Shown here: piece after piece, positions 1 to 9,244 of the stretch
Layout: each line of letters opens with the position of its first letter
Numbering within the stretch: the stretch's first letter is position 1
NCBI GenBank assembly: GCA_019359595.1
Contig: JAHHGZ010000007.1
Location: forward strand, 62,001-126,000
Source of the DNA: Cyanomargarita calcarea GSE-NOS-MK-12-04C
GTDB lineage: Bacteria > Cyanobacteriota > Cyanobacteriia > Cyanobacteriales > Nostocaceae
Direction of reading: 5' to 3'
DNA: 64,000 nucleotides
Translations under genes and position numbers: made by a program
The notes under the pieces: generated by a model
Databases searched by the model: none
Seen by the model: only the letters and a program-made list of their open reading frames with translations
Told to the model about the DNA's origin: nothing

Positions 1-17
1 ATGTTCCTCATAAATTA

Positions 18-1028
18 TTATTTATTAGATGAGATATCATCAAGGCTTAGATTGCCATTTCTTTCGGAGCGCATTTGAGCTAATTTCCCCAATGCGTTAC
101 TAATTGTGTGAGGTTTTGGTACTTCACTTTTGCCTGCGGGCCAGCCTTCACGTTGACGACTTCTGTCTCCATCCGTCTCTTCGGTTTGGTCGTGAAACAA
201 AATTTGCCTGGTTGGGTAAGGTAAGTCAATACCATTTTCTACATATAGCTTTTGCATAATTGCAGATATCACCTTGTCCCGCGAGACGAGATAATCTATA
301 CGTCGAGGAGGATTAATCCACCACCGTGCGCGAATGTTGACGCTACTTTCTGCGAGTTCTACCAGCAAAACGTCAGGAGCCGGGTCTTTTAAAACATCGC
401 CTACACTGTGGATTGCTTCTAACATCAGTTTCTTAGCTAGATTAATATCATCTCCGTAGCCAATACCAATATCATACTCAATACGGCGCTTATCAAAAGC
501 TGTATTTACCTGTACAGAATTGATGAACAATTCCGAGTTAGGAATAACAATTCGGCGACCATCATAAGTTTTAATTGTTGTTGCTCGTGTCTCGATATTT
601 TCTACCGTTCCCTCAAAATTCTTAAATACAATTTGGTCATCGATTTGGAATGGTTCCGTCAGTAAAATCAAAATACCTGCAAGAAAGTTTTGCAAAATAT
701 CTCGAAAGGCAAAGCCAAAAGCGACCCCACTAATTCCCAACAGTTGGACTAAGTCGCCTGCTCGCAGTGTGGGAATTACAATAGTCAGCGAGACAAATAA
801 ACCTACCAAAACTGTAGTTCCTTGCGCTAACCGTCCTAATACCATTCCCAGATTCCTAGCATGACGGCGGTTATGAGTCAAGCGCCTGACTACTTTTTTA
901 ATTGTCCTGGCAATAAAGAAAAAGATAGCAAAGACAAATATTGCTAACACGATATTTGGCAGCAAGACGATGAAACCGTTAATCATCGCCTGAACTTTGT
1001 CCCAAGCTGAGGATATTTCTGACTTCAT
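18..1028 (-). CDS. MscS-family small-conductance mechanosensitive channel
   Basis: A 336-residue inner-membrane protein that should open under membrane tension and release solutes on hypo-osmotic shock. Three hydrophobic segments are visible: about residues 20-42, 65-90 and 92-120. The third carries the Gly/Ala-rich pore helix of MscS (GISGVAFGFAFRDILQNF) followed directly by ILILLTEPFQIDDQI, the usual entry to the beta domain. The cytoplasmic beta and alpha/beta domains follow (EGTVENIETRATTIKTYDGR, then VIPNSELF). The last 60 residues are polar and low in conservation. The length fits the short MscS class. Start is the ATG at 1028. No operon partner: the next gene on this strand ends 172 bases upstream. 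Family assignment is firm; the substrate and gating threshold cannot be read from sequence. Confidence 0.93.
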   Translation of the reverse strand: MKSEISSAWDKVQAMINGFIVLLPNIVLAIFVFAIFFFIARTIKKVVRRLTHNRRHARNLGMVLGRLAQGTTVLVGLFVSLTIVIPTLRAGDLVQLLGISGVAFGFAFRDILQNFLAGILILLTEPFQIDDQIVFKNFEGTVENIETRATTIKTYDGRRIVIPNSELFINSVQVNTAFDKRRIEYDIGIGYGDDINLAKKLMLEAIHSVGDVLKDPAPDVLLVELAESSVNIRARWWINPPRRIDYLVSRDKVISAIMQKLYVENGIDLPYPTRQILFHDQTEETDGDRSRQREGWPAGKSEVPKPHTISNALGKLAQMRSERNGNLSLDDISSNK

Positions 1029-1200
1029 AATTTATTATCATTTTTTACCAACAATAGTTAATAATCGGTAGATTTGAATCTATCTAAGGGCATTTAGTTA
1101 ATGTAACGTGGGGCTGAGGGGCGGCGAAATAGCCTGAAAAGCTTTATATGTATAGTATGTAACTTGCTAATGTGAACGAAAAGTGACGCTGGTAATAGTA

Positions 1201-2478
1201 TTATTTGAGTGGCAAAACAATTTGAAAAGTTGACCCCTTGTCAATTATACTTTTAGCACTAATATTACCGCCATGTGCAAAGACGATTTGTTGGACAATT
1301 GCTAACCCCAAACCATATCCCCCAGTTTTGCGTACTCGCTTTTTATCTACCCGATAAAATCGGTCAAAAATATGAGGCAAATCAGCTTCAGAAATACCGA
1401 TACCGTTATCTGTAACTTCGATCGCAGCCCAATACGACTGTACAAATAGCCGCAACTGAACTTGACCGCCAGAAGGGGTATATTTGCAGGCATTATTAAG
1501 TAAATTAATTACTGCTTGACGCAGCAAGTCTGCATCACCTAGTACATTTATGCTGTCAGTTGGTAAAGTGTAACTTAAATTGAGATGTTGTGCAGTTTCT
1601 TGTGTTGTAAATTCATCTGCTATCTGCGCTAACAAGCTTCTCAAATCAACTTTTTGTAAAGATTCGGCAGGTAATTTGCCTTGATGACGTGCCAACAAAA
1701 GCAGGTTATTTACCAAAACACTCATGGACTTAGTAATATCAAAAATCTTTCCGAAGCGCTGACGTTGCATTTCCAGATCGTTAGATTGAGAGATTAAACC
1801 GTATTGGGCATTACTAGTAATCGCAGCAAGAGGCGATCGCAATTCATGGGAAGCATCAGCAGTGAAGCGTTGTAGCTGATTGTAACTGTCACGAATTGGT
1901 TGCATCGCTACTCCTCCTAAAAACCAGCCAGCTAAAGCTATTACTCCTAAAGTCGCTGGCACTGTCAAAAGCAAAACCAACCGTAACTCAGCCAAATTAT
2001 TTTGTACCGATGTTAATGGGACTGCAATTTGGAGATAACCGATTAGTAAATTATCCTGATAGACGGGCAAGGTTAACTGACGCAGCAAAGTAATACTTGG
2101 TGTTATTTTTGATTTGGTTTGCGAAGTTTCTATAGTCTCGAATCCAGGATTGTTTGTTAACTTGGCTTTTGGAGTAGTACCAAAAAATTGTACTATTTGG
2201 CTTTTGGTATCGTACCAACGCGCATATACTACTTCACTACCCAAAGGGAGTACGTTACTTCCTATAAGTGGCACATTCTCCAAATCTAACTGTTGCTGAC
2301 GTGCATCGTACCTTGCATTCACCGCTATTACTCTAGATTTTTTGTAGAGTAGTTCATCTAAATTCTTTAGCTCGTCCAATACGGCTTGGTAGTAAATTAC
2401 TCCCGCAAAAAGAACTAAAATAGTCCCCATTGTTAGAGTAAACCATTGAGCCAGATTACAACGGCTTTGATGAAACAT
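1201..2478 (-). CDS. Two-component sensor histidine kinase, RppB-like
   Basis: A 425-residue membrane sensor kinase. TM1 is at residues 12-31, a periplasmic sensor region lies at about 35-165, and TM2 at about 167-193. The HisKA box is FTADASHELRSPLAAI, with His211 as the phospho-acceptor. The ATPase domain follows, with an N box (NLLNNACKYTP), a G1 box (DNGIGI) and a G2 box (YGLGLAI). Architecture and partner resemble the cyanobacterial RppB/NrsS kinases that control redox or metal responses; this is family knowledge, and the signal is not visible here. Its likely response regulator is at 3278-3949 on the same strand, separated by a gene on the opposite strand, so the usual tight operon is broken. 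Confidence 0.88.
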   Translation of the reverse strand: MFHQSRCNLAQWFTLTMGTILVLFAGVIYYQAVLDELKNLDELLYKKSRVIAVNARYDARQQQLDLENVPLIGSNVLPLGSEVVYARWYDTKSQIVQFFGTTPKAKLTNNPGFETIETSQTKSKITPSITLLRQLTLPVYQDNLLIGYLQIAVPLTSVQNNLAELRLVLLLTVPATLGVIALAGWFLGGVAMQPIRDSYNQLQRFTADASHELRSPLAAITSNAQYGLISQSNDLEMQRQRFGKIFDITKSMSVLVNNLLLLARHQGKLPAESLQKVDLRSLLAQIADEFTTQETAQHLNLSYTLPTDSINVLGDADLLRQAVINLLNNACKYTPSGGQVQLRLFVQSYWAAIEVTDNGIGISEADLPHIFDRFYRVDKKRVRKTGGYGLGLAIVQQIVFAHGGNISAKSIIDKGSTFQIVLPLK

Positions 2479-2645
2479 GATACTTTTATTATAGGTAAGA
2501 AGCCCGGATTTGATCTATTTTACTACTCAAGGTAGAAAAATAGACTTATCTATATATCCTCCGCTAGTTAGATATTAAAATCTTGAGAAGATAATTTAAA
2601 CGCAGGTTTTGTTTTTTACTTGTATAAAAATTAGACGTTCGCGTT

Positions 2646-3254
2646 ATGCCCCTATTGCGTTGGTTAGAAAAATTGCACCTTTTAAACATAAAATTTTTAT
2701 TACCTTTACCGCTAATTCTAATTACTTTTGGATTTGGAGGTGAATCGCTGACCAACTTGCTCTTAAAGCTTTCTTATCATACAAAAGACAAGCTACACGC
2801 TAATACAAATACACTCAGAATACAGCTTGTACTCAATGTGTTAATATCCGAAATCAAAACAGAAGTTTTTCAGGCAAAAAATTTCACAAACGTTAAAATT
2901 AAAACTACTAATTCCACGCTGAAAAAATTAGAATTTGAAGTTCCAGTTACAGAATTAGATTCTGTAAAGGTTGAAATAGCTCAAGAATTAGGACTATCTC
3001 CGAAATTTAAATTACCATCTAATATAACAACGCAGATAAAACCCAAAATAAAAGTACTAGGAATACTGGCTGAAATTCAAAAGAAAAAAGGGATTACAAG
3101 AGTCGAAATTAGAACTGCTAATTCTATACTTAAAAGCTTAGAGTTTGAGTTTTCCATCACAGAATTGAGTCAAGTCAAAGCTACAATCAATAAAGAGTTG
3201 GGCATAACCCGCGAAGATGCCAGAATGTTCGTGAGCTATCGGATAAAAAAATAA
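2646..3254 (+). CDS. Unrecognised membrane-anchored protein with an internal duplication
   Basis: A 202-residue protein I do not recognise. A hydrophobic N-terminal anchor lies at residues 10-31. The rest is charged, Lys/Glu-rich and built on an internal repeat of about 44 residues: residues 76-119 and 147-190 share the pattern NF/IT-V-I-T-NS-LK-LEFE-TEL-VK-I-ELG. It sits between an RppA-like regulator and an RppB-like kinase but on the opposite strand, ending 24 bases from the regulator's stop codon. It looks inserted into the two-component locus. It could be an accessory sensor for that kinase (inference from position only). AT-rich codon use supports a late arrival. Confidence 0.55.
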   Translation: MPLLRWLEKLHLLNIKFLLPLPLILITFGFGGESLTNLLLKLSYHTKDKLHANTNTLRIQLVLNVLISEIKTEVFQAKNFTNVKIKTTNSTLKKLEFEVPVTELDSVKVEIAQELGLSPKFKLPSNITTQIKPKIKVLGILAEIQKKKGITRVEIRTANSILKSLEFEFSITELSQVKATINKELGITREDARMFVSYRIKK

Positions 3255-3277
3255 CTAAAGTCTGGACTTAGGAATTT

Positions 3278-3949
3278 TCAACAAGATTTGAGGCAATAAC
3301 CCATGCCGTAAATAGTTTTAATCCAATCTGCTGCACCAATTAACTGCAATCGATGCCGTAACTTGCGTACTAACACAGTCAAGGCATTGCTTTCCGGTTC
3401 CGAACCCCATTCCCACAGTGCTTCTTCGATTTGCTCACGGGTTAAAACCAGATTGTGGTGACGCATCATATACTCTAGCAATTGAGCTTCGCGTGGTGAC
3501 AACTCCACACTTGCGCTATTTCGTTCAACAGTTAAATTACTTAAATGTAATTGTAAATCTGCAACACTAAATGTATCTCCCTGCCAATTAGGCGATCGCC
3601 TCGACAGCGCACGTACCCTGGCTAATAATTCCATCAAGTCAGCAGGTTTAACAAGATAATCATCTGCTCCCGCATCTAAACCTTCGACTTTATCTGGTGT
3701 AGTATCCTTGGCTGTGAGCATTAGGACAGGTGCTGTTTTACCTAAAAGGCGATACAGACGACACAGACTCAACCCACTGATATTAGGTAACATCCAGTCC
3801 AAAATTAATAGGTCATATTGTTTCTTCGACAAAAGCCACTGTGCAATTTCTCCATCTTCTACACCATCCACAATATAGCCTGCTTCCGAAAGTACACCCT
3901 GTAACGGCTCTAATTGTTCCGGGTCATCTTCTACCAGTAATATTCGCAT
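3278..3949 (-). CDS. OmpR-family response regulator, RppA-like
   Basis: A 223-residue DNA-binding response regulator. The receiver domain (about 1-115) has the acidic pair Asp8/Asp9, phospho-acceptor Asp51 (LLILDWMLPNISG), Thr79 and Lys101 (DDYLVKP), so it should be phosphorylatable. The winged-helix Trans_reg_C domain follows from about residue 125 (LSPREAQLLEYMMRHHNLVL, and WIKTIYGMGYCL at the end). It closely resembles cyanobacterial RppA, which with RppB responds to redox state or metals. The cognate kinase is probably the one at 1201-2478. The pair is interrupted by an opposed gene. Confidence 0.9.
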   Translation of the reverse strand: MRILLVEDDPEQLEPLQGVLSEAGYIVDGVEDGEIAQWLLSKKQYDLLILDWMLPNISGLSLCRLYRLLGKTAPVLMLTAKDTTPDKVEGLDAGADDYLVKPADLMELLARVRALSRRSPNWQGDTFSVADLQLHLSNLTVERNSASVELSPREAQLLEYMMRHHNLVLTREQIEEALWEWGSEPESNALTVLVRKLRHRLQLIGAADWIKTIYGMGYCLKSC

Positions 3950-4229
3950 AAAAACTCTAGCTAACGTAAGTAGAAATGCTATCTTTATGATTCATCGTAA
4001 AGGAGCCAAATCTATTTTTTGTCTACCGCTAGTAATATTCTGATAGTTAACTTGGGATGTTGCGATTGTTCATAATTAGACAATTTGTATTGTTTACTAC
4101 CTCATACACGGTAAAAATATAATATTTGTAATTTCGCTTACAATCAAACCTAATGCAGCAACAACTCTTTAAATCCAGAAGGTATTAACCCTTAAGTTGT
4201 CAAGTAAAAAAAAACTAAGTATTTATAGA

Positions 4230-4310
4230 TTCCTCGACTGCGCTTTCGTCCGTCAGCCAGGGACTATAAGTCACCTGGCTATTAGCCAAAGTCCTCTGAA
4301 AGAGGACTAT
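4230..4310. repeat. Dispersed double-hairpin element
   Basis: Two adjacent inverted repeats: AGCCAGG/CCTGGCT around GACTATAAGTCA, then AGTCCTCT-GAA-AGAGGACT at 4290-4308. A related stretch with GGGACTTATAGTC and the hairpin GTCCATTAAAATGGAC lies near 19450-19510. This looks like a REP-like intergenic repeat rather than a gene-specific terminator. The remainder of 3950-4390 shows nothing else. Confidence 0.45.
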
Positions 4311-4393
4311 TGAAAATCTATATTTTGAGTAGTATTATCGCTTTGTTACTAACTGCACTTAAATCATCGCCGTCTTACTGTTCCAATTGTATC

Positions 4394-4512
4394 TTAAAAA
4401 TCTGCTCGTTGAAAGTTTGCTCCAGTGATGTTGGCTTTAGTTAGATTTGTATCTTCCAAGTTTGCTCTTTGGAGGTTAGCTTGCTGTAGATTTGCGGCAT
4501 TGAATGGAAGTT
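4394..4512 (-). pseudogene. Pentapeptide-repeat protein, C-terminal remnant
   Basis: Read on the minus strand, this stretch encodes about 37 residues of A(N/D)LXX repeats (ANLQQANLQRANLEDTNL, then TKANITGANFQRADF) and ends at a TAA at 4394-4396. No start codon belongs to it. It is open upstream only into the 3' end of the OB-fold gene, in another frame. It is therefore the tail of a lost pentapeptide-repeat protein, or was once fused to its neighbour and is now separated by a frameshift. Confidence 0.6.
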
Positions 4513-4886
4513 CAAGGTTTAGGTTTAGGTTTACCTCGGTTAGAACCACCTGCCCAAGGCGGTGGCCCTTCAGGTGAACGAATTTCTATTACAGAACCAT
4601 TGGAGCGTCTTATATTGAAAGCATTAAATTCTTGACCAGATTTACTCAGTTCCCCCGTGACAGTGACTTGCTCACCTTGGTTAAGATTTATTTGATGCCA
4701 CCGACCAGGACCAGCATCAACAATTATTTGTCCCGTGCCGTCATTAAGCGTAAACTTATTACCAACAATGCTTTGCACTTGACCAGAGATTCCGATGTTT
4801 CTAGGACGTTGTAAATCAGCAATTCTAGTTATTTGTAATTGAGTATTATTGGTTTGAGCTTGTACAAATTTTGGAATCGCCAACAT
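4512..4886 (-). CDS. OB-fold exported protein, signal peptide possibly frameshifted
   Basis: A 124-residue protein with a beta-rich core of OB-fold type (SGQVQSIVGNKFTLNDGTG, VTVTGELSKSG), as in small periplasmic nucleic-acid-binding-like or YgiW-like proteins, and a Pro/Lys-rich tail. The visible start gives a poor signal peptide (MLAIPKFVQAQT). An ATG at 4941 opens another frame, MKCQLYGWLVILAAMH, then stop; joined by a one-base shift it would give a good secretion signal ending at VQA-QT. So the gene may be truncated by a frameshift. No function can be assigned. Confidence 0.5.
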   Translation of the reverse strand: MLAIPKFVQAQTNNTQLQITRIADLQRPRNIGISGQVQSIVGNKFTLNDGTGQIIVDAGPGRWHQINLNQGEQVTVTGELSKSGQEFNAFNIRRSNGSVIEIRSPEGPPPWAGGSNRGKPKPKP

Positions 4887-5039
4887 CGAACTAGTGCATC
4901 GCAGCCAAAATAACTAACCAGCCGTAAAGTTGACATTTCATGCTCAGGACAGCCTGCAGGGGAACCGCAAGATCCCCGACAACTTTCAAAGAAAAGGGGA
5001 TCTGACCCCACAATATGTCAAAATTAACAATATGGACTA

Positions 5040-5933
5040 CTAGTTCGCTGGTACTAAAACAGTTAGACCTCCGGGAATGCAGTTAATTTCGATTGGAGTA
5101 GTACCATCCATATCTCCGTCTAAAGCGAATTTTTTTAGAGGTTCAGTCCTTACCTTTACATTTTTAGCACGCAGATACTGAATATCATCTCGATTAGTAG
5201 CAGTACCTGTAAAACCTGACCTAAGTAAATGGTAAGCAGCAAAAACAGCATCATGCCGATTTTTAGGTGCAACAATTGTGATATCTAGCAGACCATCATC
5301 TACAATTACTTCCGCAGGTCCATGCGCTAAAAAGGAAGTTGGTGCGACTGCATTGGCAATAGTCACAGCTAAGGCTGATGAATTAATTGTTTGCTCTTCT
5401 GTTTCGATGCAAACCGTGAAAAAATCTAAATCCATGAGTTCTTTTATCCCCGTTGCAACAAACGCCAACATACCAAAAAGCTTCTTCGCTTTTTTGTCAG
5501 TTTGTTTGATCGTTTTAGCTTCAAACCCAATTGCTGTCAGTACAAGCATCGGTTTGCTGTTGCATAAAGCAACATCAACTTTCCGGGGCACACCAGTTAA
5601 AATTGTTTGACAAGCATCCTTTATTTTACTAGGAATACCTAAAGCTTGAGCAAAAGCATTGACAGTACCTCTAGGAATTATACCGAAAGGGATTTCTGTG
5701 CCAATTAAAGCCTCAGCAGCAGATGATACTGTGCCATCACCCCCCGATACAATAATTATTTTAATACCACGCTCAATCGCTTCACGGGCTAATTGCGAAG
5801 CGCTGACTTCGTGCTGAGGGCGAATATCCAAGTTGATTTGAGGTTCTAAAACTTCCCGAATCGCCATTAAATCTTCTACAGGGTCGCTTTGCCCGGAAGA
5901 TGGATTAAAAATGAGACAAGCAGAACGAGTCAT
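5040..5933 (-). CDS. YegS/DgkB-type lipid kinase (diacylglycerol kinase catalytic domain)
   Basis: A 297-residue soluble lipid kinase with the family nucleotide-binding motif VSGGDGTVSSAAEALIG and the downstream GIIPRGTVNAFAQALGIP signature. The start is MTRSACLIFNPSSGQ at 5933; an upstream extension would overlap the preceding gene. It begins 5 bases after the stop of the sugar dehydrogenase gene, so the two are likely co-transcribed. The family phosphorylates diacylglycerol or related lipids with ATP; the true substrate here is unknown. A second paralogue lies at 48400-49275. Confidence 0.88.
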   Translation of the reverse strand: MTRSACLIFNPSSGQSDPVEDLMAIREVLEPQINLDIRPQHEVSASQLAREAIERGIKIIIVSGGDGTVSSAAEALIGTEIPFGIIPRGTVNAFAQALGIPSKIKDACQTILTGVPRKVDVALCNSKPMLVLTAIGFEAKTIKQTDKKAKKLFGMLAFVATGIKELMDLDFFTVCIETEEQTINSSALAVTIANAVAPTSFLAHGPAEVIVDDGLLDITIVAPKNRHDAVFAAYHLLRSGFTGTATNRDDIQYLRAKNVKVRTEPLKKFALDGDMDGTTPIEINCIPGGLTVLVPAN

Positions 5934-5938
5934 AATTT

Positions 5939-7165
5939 TTATCGAGTAATGCGAAGAATTTTGTCCTGCGGTGACGAACAACTTCCGCGTCCATCACAGT
6001 TACTGGTTGTGACATACAATTCGCCATCAGGTCCCATAATTGCCTCTCGCAATCGTCCCTGTTTGCTTTGCAAATAAACTTCCTGTACTTGGACTTGTTG
6101 AGGAGACTGGGGGTTAAAAGCAACACGTTGCAAGTGTTCGGAACGAAGGGTGGCAATCATTAAACTGCCTTTCCATTCTGGAATTGCATTTCCAGTATAA
6201 ATTGCTGCTCCACCTGGAGGTGTAGCTTCACGCCAGACGAGTGAGGGGGTAACAAGTCCTTCTTTTGATTCACAGCGGTAGATGGTCGGCCAGCCAAGGT
6301 TGTCACCTGCTTTAGCCACACTGACCTTATCGTGACCGCTTCTACCCAACTCACCACTGGGTCCGTGGTCTGTTACTAATAACGTTGATGCGTCGCGCCA
6401 ATCAAATCCTTGAGTATTACGAATGCCAGTGATATATACGGGATTTCCTGGAAACGGGTTGTCTTTGGGTACTTGTCCATCTGGTGTGACGCGCAGAATT
6501 TTACCTGCTAGGCTGTTCACATCTTGGGAACTTTGGGGGTTTCTAGCATCACCAGTACCAATGTAAAGCATTCCATCGGGACCGAAGCGGATGCGACCAC
6601 CATTGTGATATTGTGCTACCGGGATATTATCGAGAATTATTTTATCTTGTGATGCGTTTAGTCCGTCTTCTAATAATCGCCACCGTTCAACGCGATTGAC
6701 CTGCGACCCATTTCGATCGGCGGTATAGTAAACGTAAAAAAGTCGATTTTCGGCAAAGTTTGGGTGAGTTGCAATGCCAAGTAGACCGTCTTCACCACTG
6801 CCAGTGACATCAATTGTGGCTACAGGCTTTTGCATAAGTTTTCCACCTTGTACAAGACGAACCCGTCCAGGTCTTTCTGTTACCAACATATCTCGATTTG
6901 GTAGAAAAGCAATCCCCCAAGGAACTTCAAGACCTGTCACCACTTCTTCAACCCGCACGTTTACCTTTCCTTGGGAACCGGAGCCATCTTTTACTAAAGT
7001 ACAGCTTTGATTGTTAGCAGAAACTTGTTGAGCTTGTTGAGTTGTTTGCGTTTCTTCATTATTAATACTGGCTGACTCAGATGCTGGTGCAGTGCAAGAA
7101 GTCAGTCCGAAAAAAGTCATGCCAATAAGTAATTTAATTGAAAATATTCTTGTTAGGTTTATCAT
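5939..7165 (-). CDS. PQQ-dependent aldose sugar dehydrogenase-like lipoprotein
   Basis: A 408-residue exported protein of the soluble glucose dehydrogenase/YliI family: a six-bladed beta-propeller that oxidises aldoses with pyrroloquinoline quinone. The N-terminus is a lipoprotein signal (hydrophobic 9-21, lipobox LTSC with Cys24). Characteristic strings follow: GLEVPWGIAFLPNRDMLVTE, YHNGGRIRFGPDGMLYIGTG and ADGLLGIA-like repeats (here GEDGLLGIATHPNF). The mature region starts with a Gln/Ser-rich linker. Whether this organism makes PQQ is not visible in the window. It heads a two-gene unit with the lipid kinase. Confidence 0.88.
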   Translation of the reverse strand: MINLTRIFSIKLLIGMTFFGLTSCTAPASESASINNEETQTTQQAQQVSANNQSCTLVKDGSGSQGKVNVRVEEVVTGLEVPWGIAFLPNRDMLVTERPGRVRLVQGGKLMQKPVATIDVTGSGEDGLLGIATHPNFAENRLFYVYYTADRNGSQVNRVERWRLLEDGLNASQDKIILDNIPVAQYHNGGRIRFGPDGMLYIGTGDARNPQSSQDVNSLAGKILRVTPDGQVPKDNPFPGNPVYITGIRNTQGFDWRDASTLLVTDHGPSGELGRSGHDKVSVAKAGDNLGWPTIYRCESKEGLVTPSLVWREATPPGGAAIYTGNAIPEWKGSLMIATLRSEHLQRVAFNPQSPQQVQVQEVYLQSKQGRLREAIMGPDGELYVTTSNCDGRGSCSSPQDKILRITR

Positions 7166-7328
7166 TAATCACTTTCTCCAAATAATTATTTTGTCATCTT
7201 CACAAGGGTGTTTATAGAATAATCCTAAGAGAGAAAAATTGCTAAGACCCTTTGATATCAAGTTCGGTAAATCACTTATAATTCCCCCAGCCACTCTACC
7301 CCACCCCCGTATGCGCTGTGCTTTACGT

Positions 7329-7352
7329 CCCCTCCCCGTTTACGGGGAGGGG
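7329..7352 (+). repeat. GC-rich hairpin followed by a T-run
   Basis: A 10-bp perfect stem (CCCCTCCCCG/CGGGGAGGGG) with a 4-base loop, followed by TTCTTTTTT. It has the form of a plus-strand intrinsic terminator, but no plus-strand gene lies upstream. Similar C-rich stems occur at 22685-22725 and 46163-46245, so a dispersed repeat is the better reading. The rest of 7166-7516 holds nothing recognisable. Confidence 0.45.
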
Positions 7353-7516
7353 TTCTTTTTTGGAAGTACAAGTGATTATCCGAACTTAATATGATTTTCA
7401 TCTTTGTCGGATAGCTTTATCGGCTGTCCGTTTGGATGTAAGACAGTCATTCGGGCTGTCCTACCTACGACTTATACCTTTTATTGTAAACACTCTCTAT
7501 AAGAAAAGGACAAGGC

Positions 7517-9109
7517 TTAATTATCGCAATTTTTATTATCTATAAAATCTTCCTGAAGGAAAGGAGCCAATTCTCGATTCAACCTACCTGCTTTAACGAA
7601 TTCAGCATAGGTATCAGCCTCAACTCCCAAAAGCTCTGAACGTAATTGTTCATTTGTAAATCCCTGTAAATTAGGATATTCACGTTGTAATTGGTCGATT
7701 TCTTCTTGCAGTCGAGTAATTTCTCCTTTGATTAACGTCTGTTGATAGTGATAAAATTCTGGGTCAATATCTGGACGTTTCTCAACTTGATTGAGGTATT
7801 CTAAAACACGGTTTAGGGCTGTTAAACGAGCAACTGCTTCTGAATATTCCTGGCGTAAAGGCTCATTATTTAGAAGTTTCAACTTTTCAAGCAACGGTTT
7901 AACCGTTAATCCCTGCACTAACAAAGTAAATAAAACTACCCCAAACACCGTAGCAATAATTTTTTCTCGTTCGGGTAGAATCGCGGGTATACTCAACGCC
8001 AAAGCTATAGAAACAGAACCTCGCAATCCTCCCCACCAAACTATTGTTTGTTGTTGTGGAGAAATTTCTGAATTAGCGATACTATTGCTAAAATAGCCCA
8101 AACCATAGATAGCCAAAGCTCGCGTCAAAAGCATTGCTCCTACAGTAACTGTAATAATTTCTAAATTGTCTCCCAAAATCGCAAAATCAATCTGGTCGCC
8201 AATCAATAGGAAGACAATAGAGTTAACAAAAAAAGCTAAAAATTCCCAGAACTCAGTGACAATAATTCGAGTGCGCGGGTTCATACCAATACGAGAGCCA
8301 AAGTTACCCAAAATTAAGGCTGTAGTGACTACACCAATCACCCCCGAACCGCCCAAATCCTCAGTTATCAGGTAAGTACCGTAGGCTGAAACTAAAGTTA
8401 ATGATTGCTCAACTAATGGCAAGTCAAAGCGTTGAGTTAAATAGGAAATACCAAATCCAATTAAACTACCGACAGCGATACCAATACCAACAACTGAAAA
8501 TAGTTGTAGTAAAATCGGTTGAATACCTAACTTGGAAGTGCCTAAAGGTAGCCCCAATAAAAAGCTGAAAGCAACCACCGCCATTCCGTCATTAAAAAGG
8601 CTTTCACCTTCCATTAATGTTGTTAAACGAGTTCCGACACCAAGTTCTCTAAATAGTGCCGTTACAGAAACAGGATCAGTTGCAGACAAACTTGCTCCTA
8701 TCAGCAAAGCTGTAGTTAAAGAAAGTCCATTTATTTGATTTAGACCTAACGCTATTCCCAGAATTGATATGACTACTCCAATAACTGCGTATAAACAAAT
8801 AGGAAATATATCGCGCTTCAAATCCAGCCATTTAAAATTCCATGCGGCTTCAAATAACAATGGTGGCAAAAAAATCGATAAAATTAATTCTGGCGAAAGG
8901 TTGGCTAGACGAACATCAACAAACGCCAAAACTAATCCGACAATTACCAATAATAAGGTATAAGGAATGTGACGAAACCAACTGAAAATTTGTGGCAGTG
9001 TCGCCACAGTTAAAGATACTAATAATACAACGAGAAATTGTTTTAAATTATTTTCAATAGATGCTTTTTCTATGGCTGAATTAACCATCATCAAAATTTC
9101 ATATTTCAT
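7517..9109 (-). CDS. CPA1-family Na+/H+ antiporter
   Basis: A 530-residue integral membrane antiporter with about 12 hydrophobic segments in residues 20-410. It has the CPA1 signatures SATDPVSVTALFRELG and GESLFNDGMAVV, where the Asn-Asp pair binds the cation, and WWGGLRGSVSIALALSIP near the last helices. A cytoplasmic tail of about 110 residues (from about 420) is rich in Glu, Gln and Leu and probably helical. The family exchanges cytoplasmic Na+ (or K+) for protons in pH and salt homeostasis. The start could be the Met at residue 7 or 8. Monocistronic. Confidence 0.92.
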   Translation of the reverse strand: MKYEILMMVNSAIEKASIENNLKQFLVVLLVSLTVATLPQIFSWFRHIPYTLLLVIVGLVLAFVDVRLANLSPELILSIFLPPLLFEAAWNFKWLDLKRDIFPICLYAVIGVVISILGIALGLNQINGLSLTTALLIGASLSATDPVSVTALFRELGVGTRLTTLMEGESLFNDGMAVVAFSFLLGLPLGTSKLGIQPILLQLFSVVGIGIAVGSLIGFGISYLTQRFDLPLVEQSLTLVSAYGTYLITEDLGGSGVIGVVTTALILGNFGSRIGMNPRTRIIVTEFWEFLAFFVNSIVFLLIGDQIDFAILGDNLEIITVTVGAMLLTRALAIYGLGYFSNSIANSEISPQQQTIVWWGGLRGSVSIALALSIPAILPEREKIIATVFGVVLFTLLVQGLTVKPLLEKLKLLNNEPLRQEYSEAVARLTALNRVLEYLNQVEKRPDIDPEFYHYQQTLIKGEITRLQEEIDQLQREYPNLQGFTNEQLRSELLGVEADTYAEFVKAGRLNRELAPFLQEDFIDNKNCDN

Positions 9110-9244
9110 ATTAAGACTGTTTAGATTTATAAATGTAACTTACACTAGATTGATCTCCAAATGATTATCTCAAAAATTAGGCATTGTTATATCACTTATA
9201 AATAATTCGATGAATTTGATTTACTTTCTCTAATATTCGCTACA

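Noticed and set aside
7329-7352. Hairpin as the terminator of a plus-strand gene
   Set aside because: No plus-strand gene lies upstream; similar C-rich stems recur, so it is treated as a dispersed repeat.
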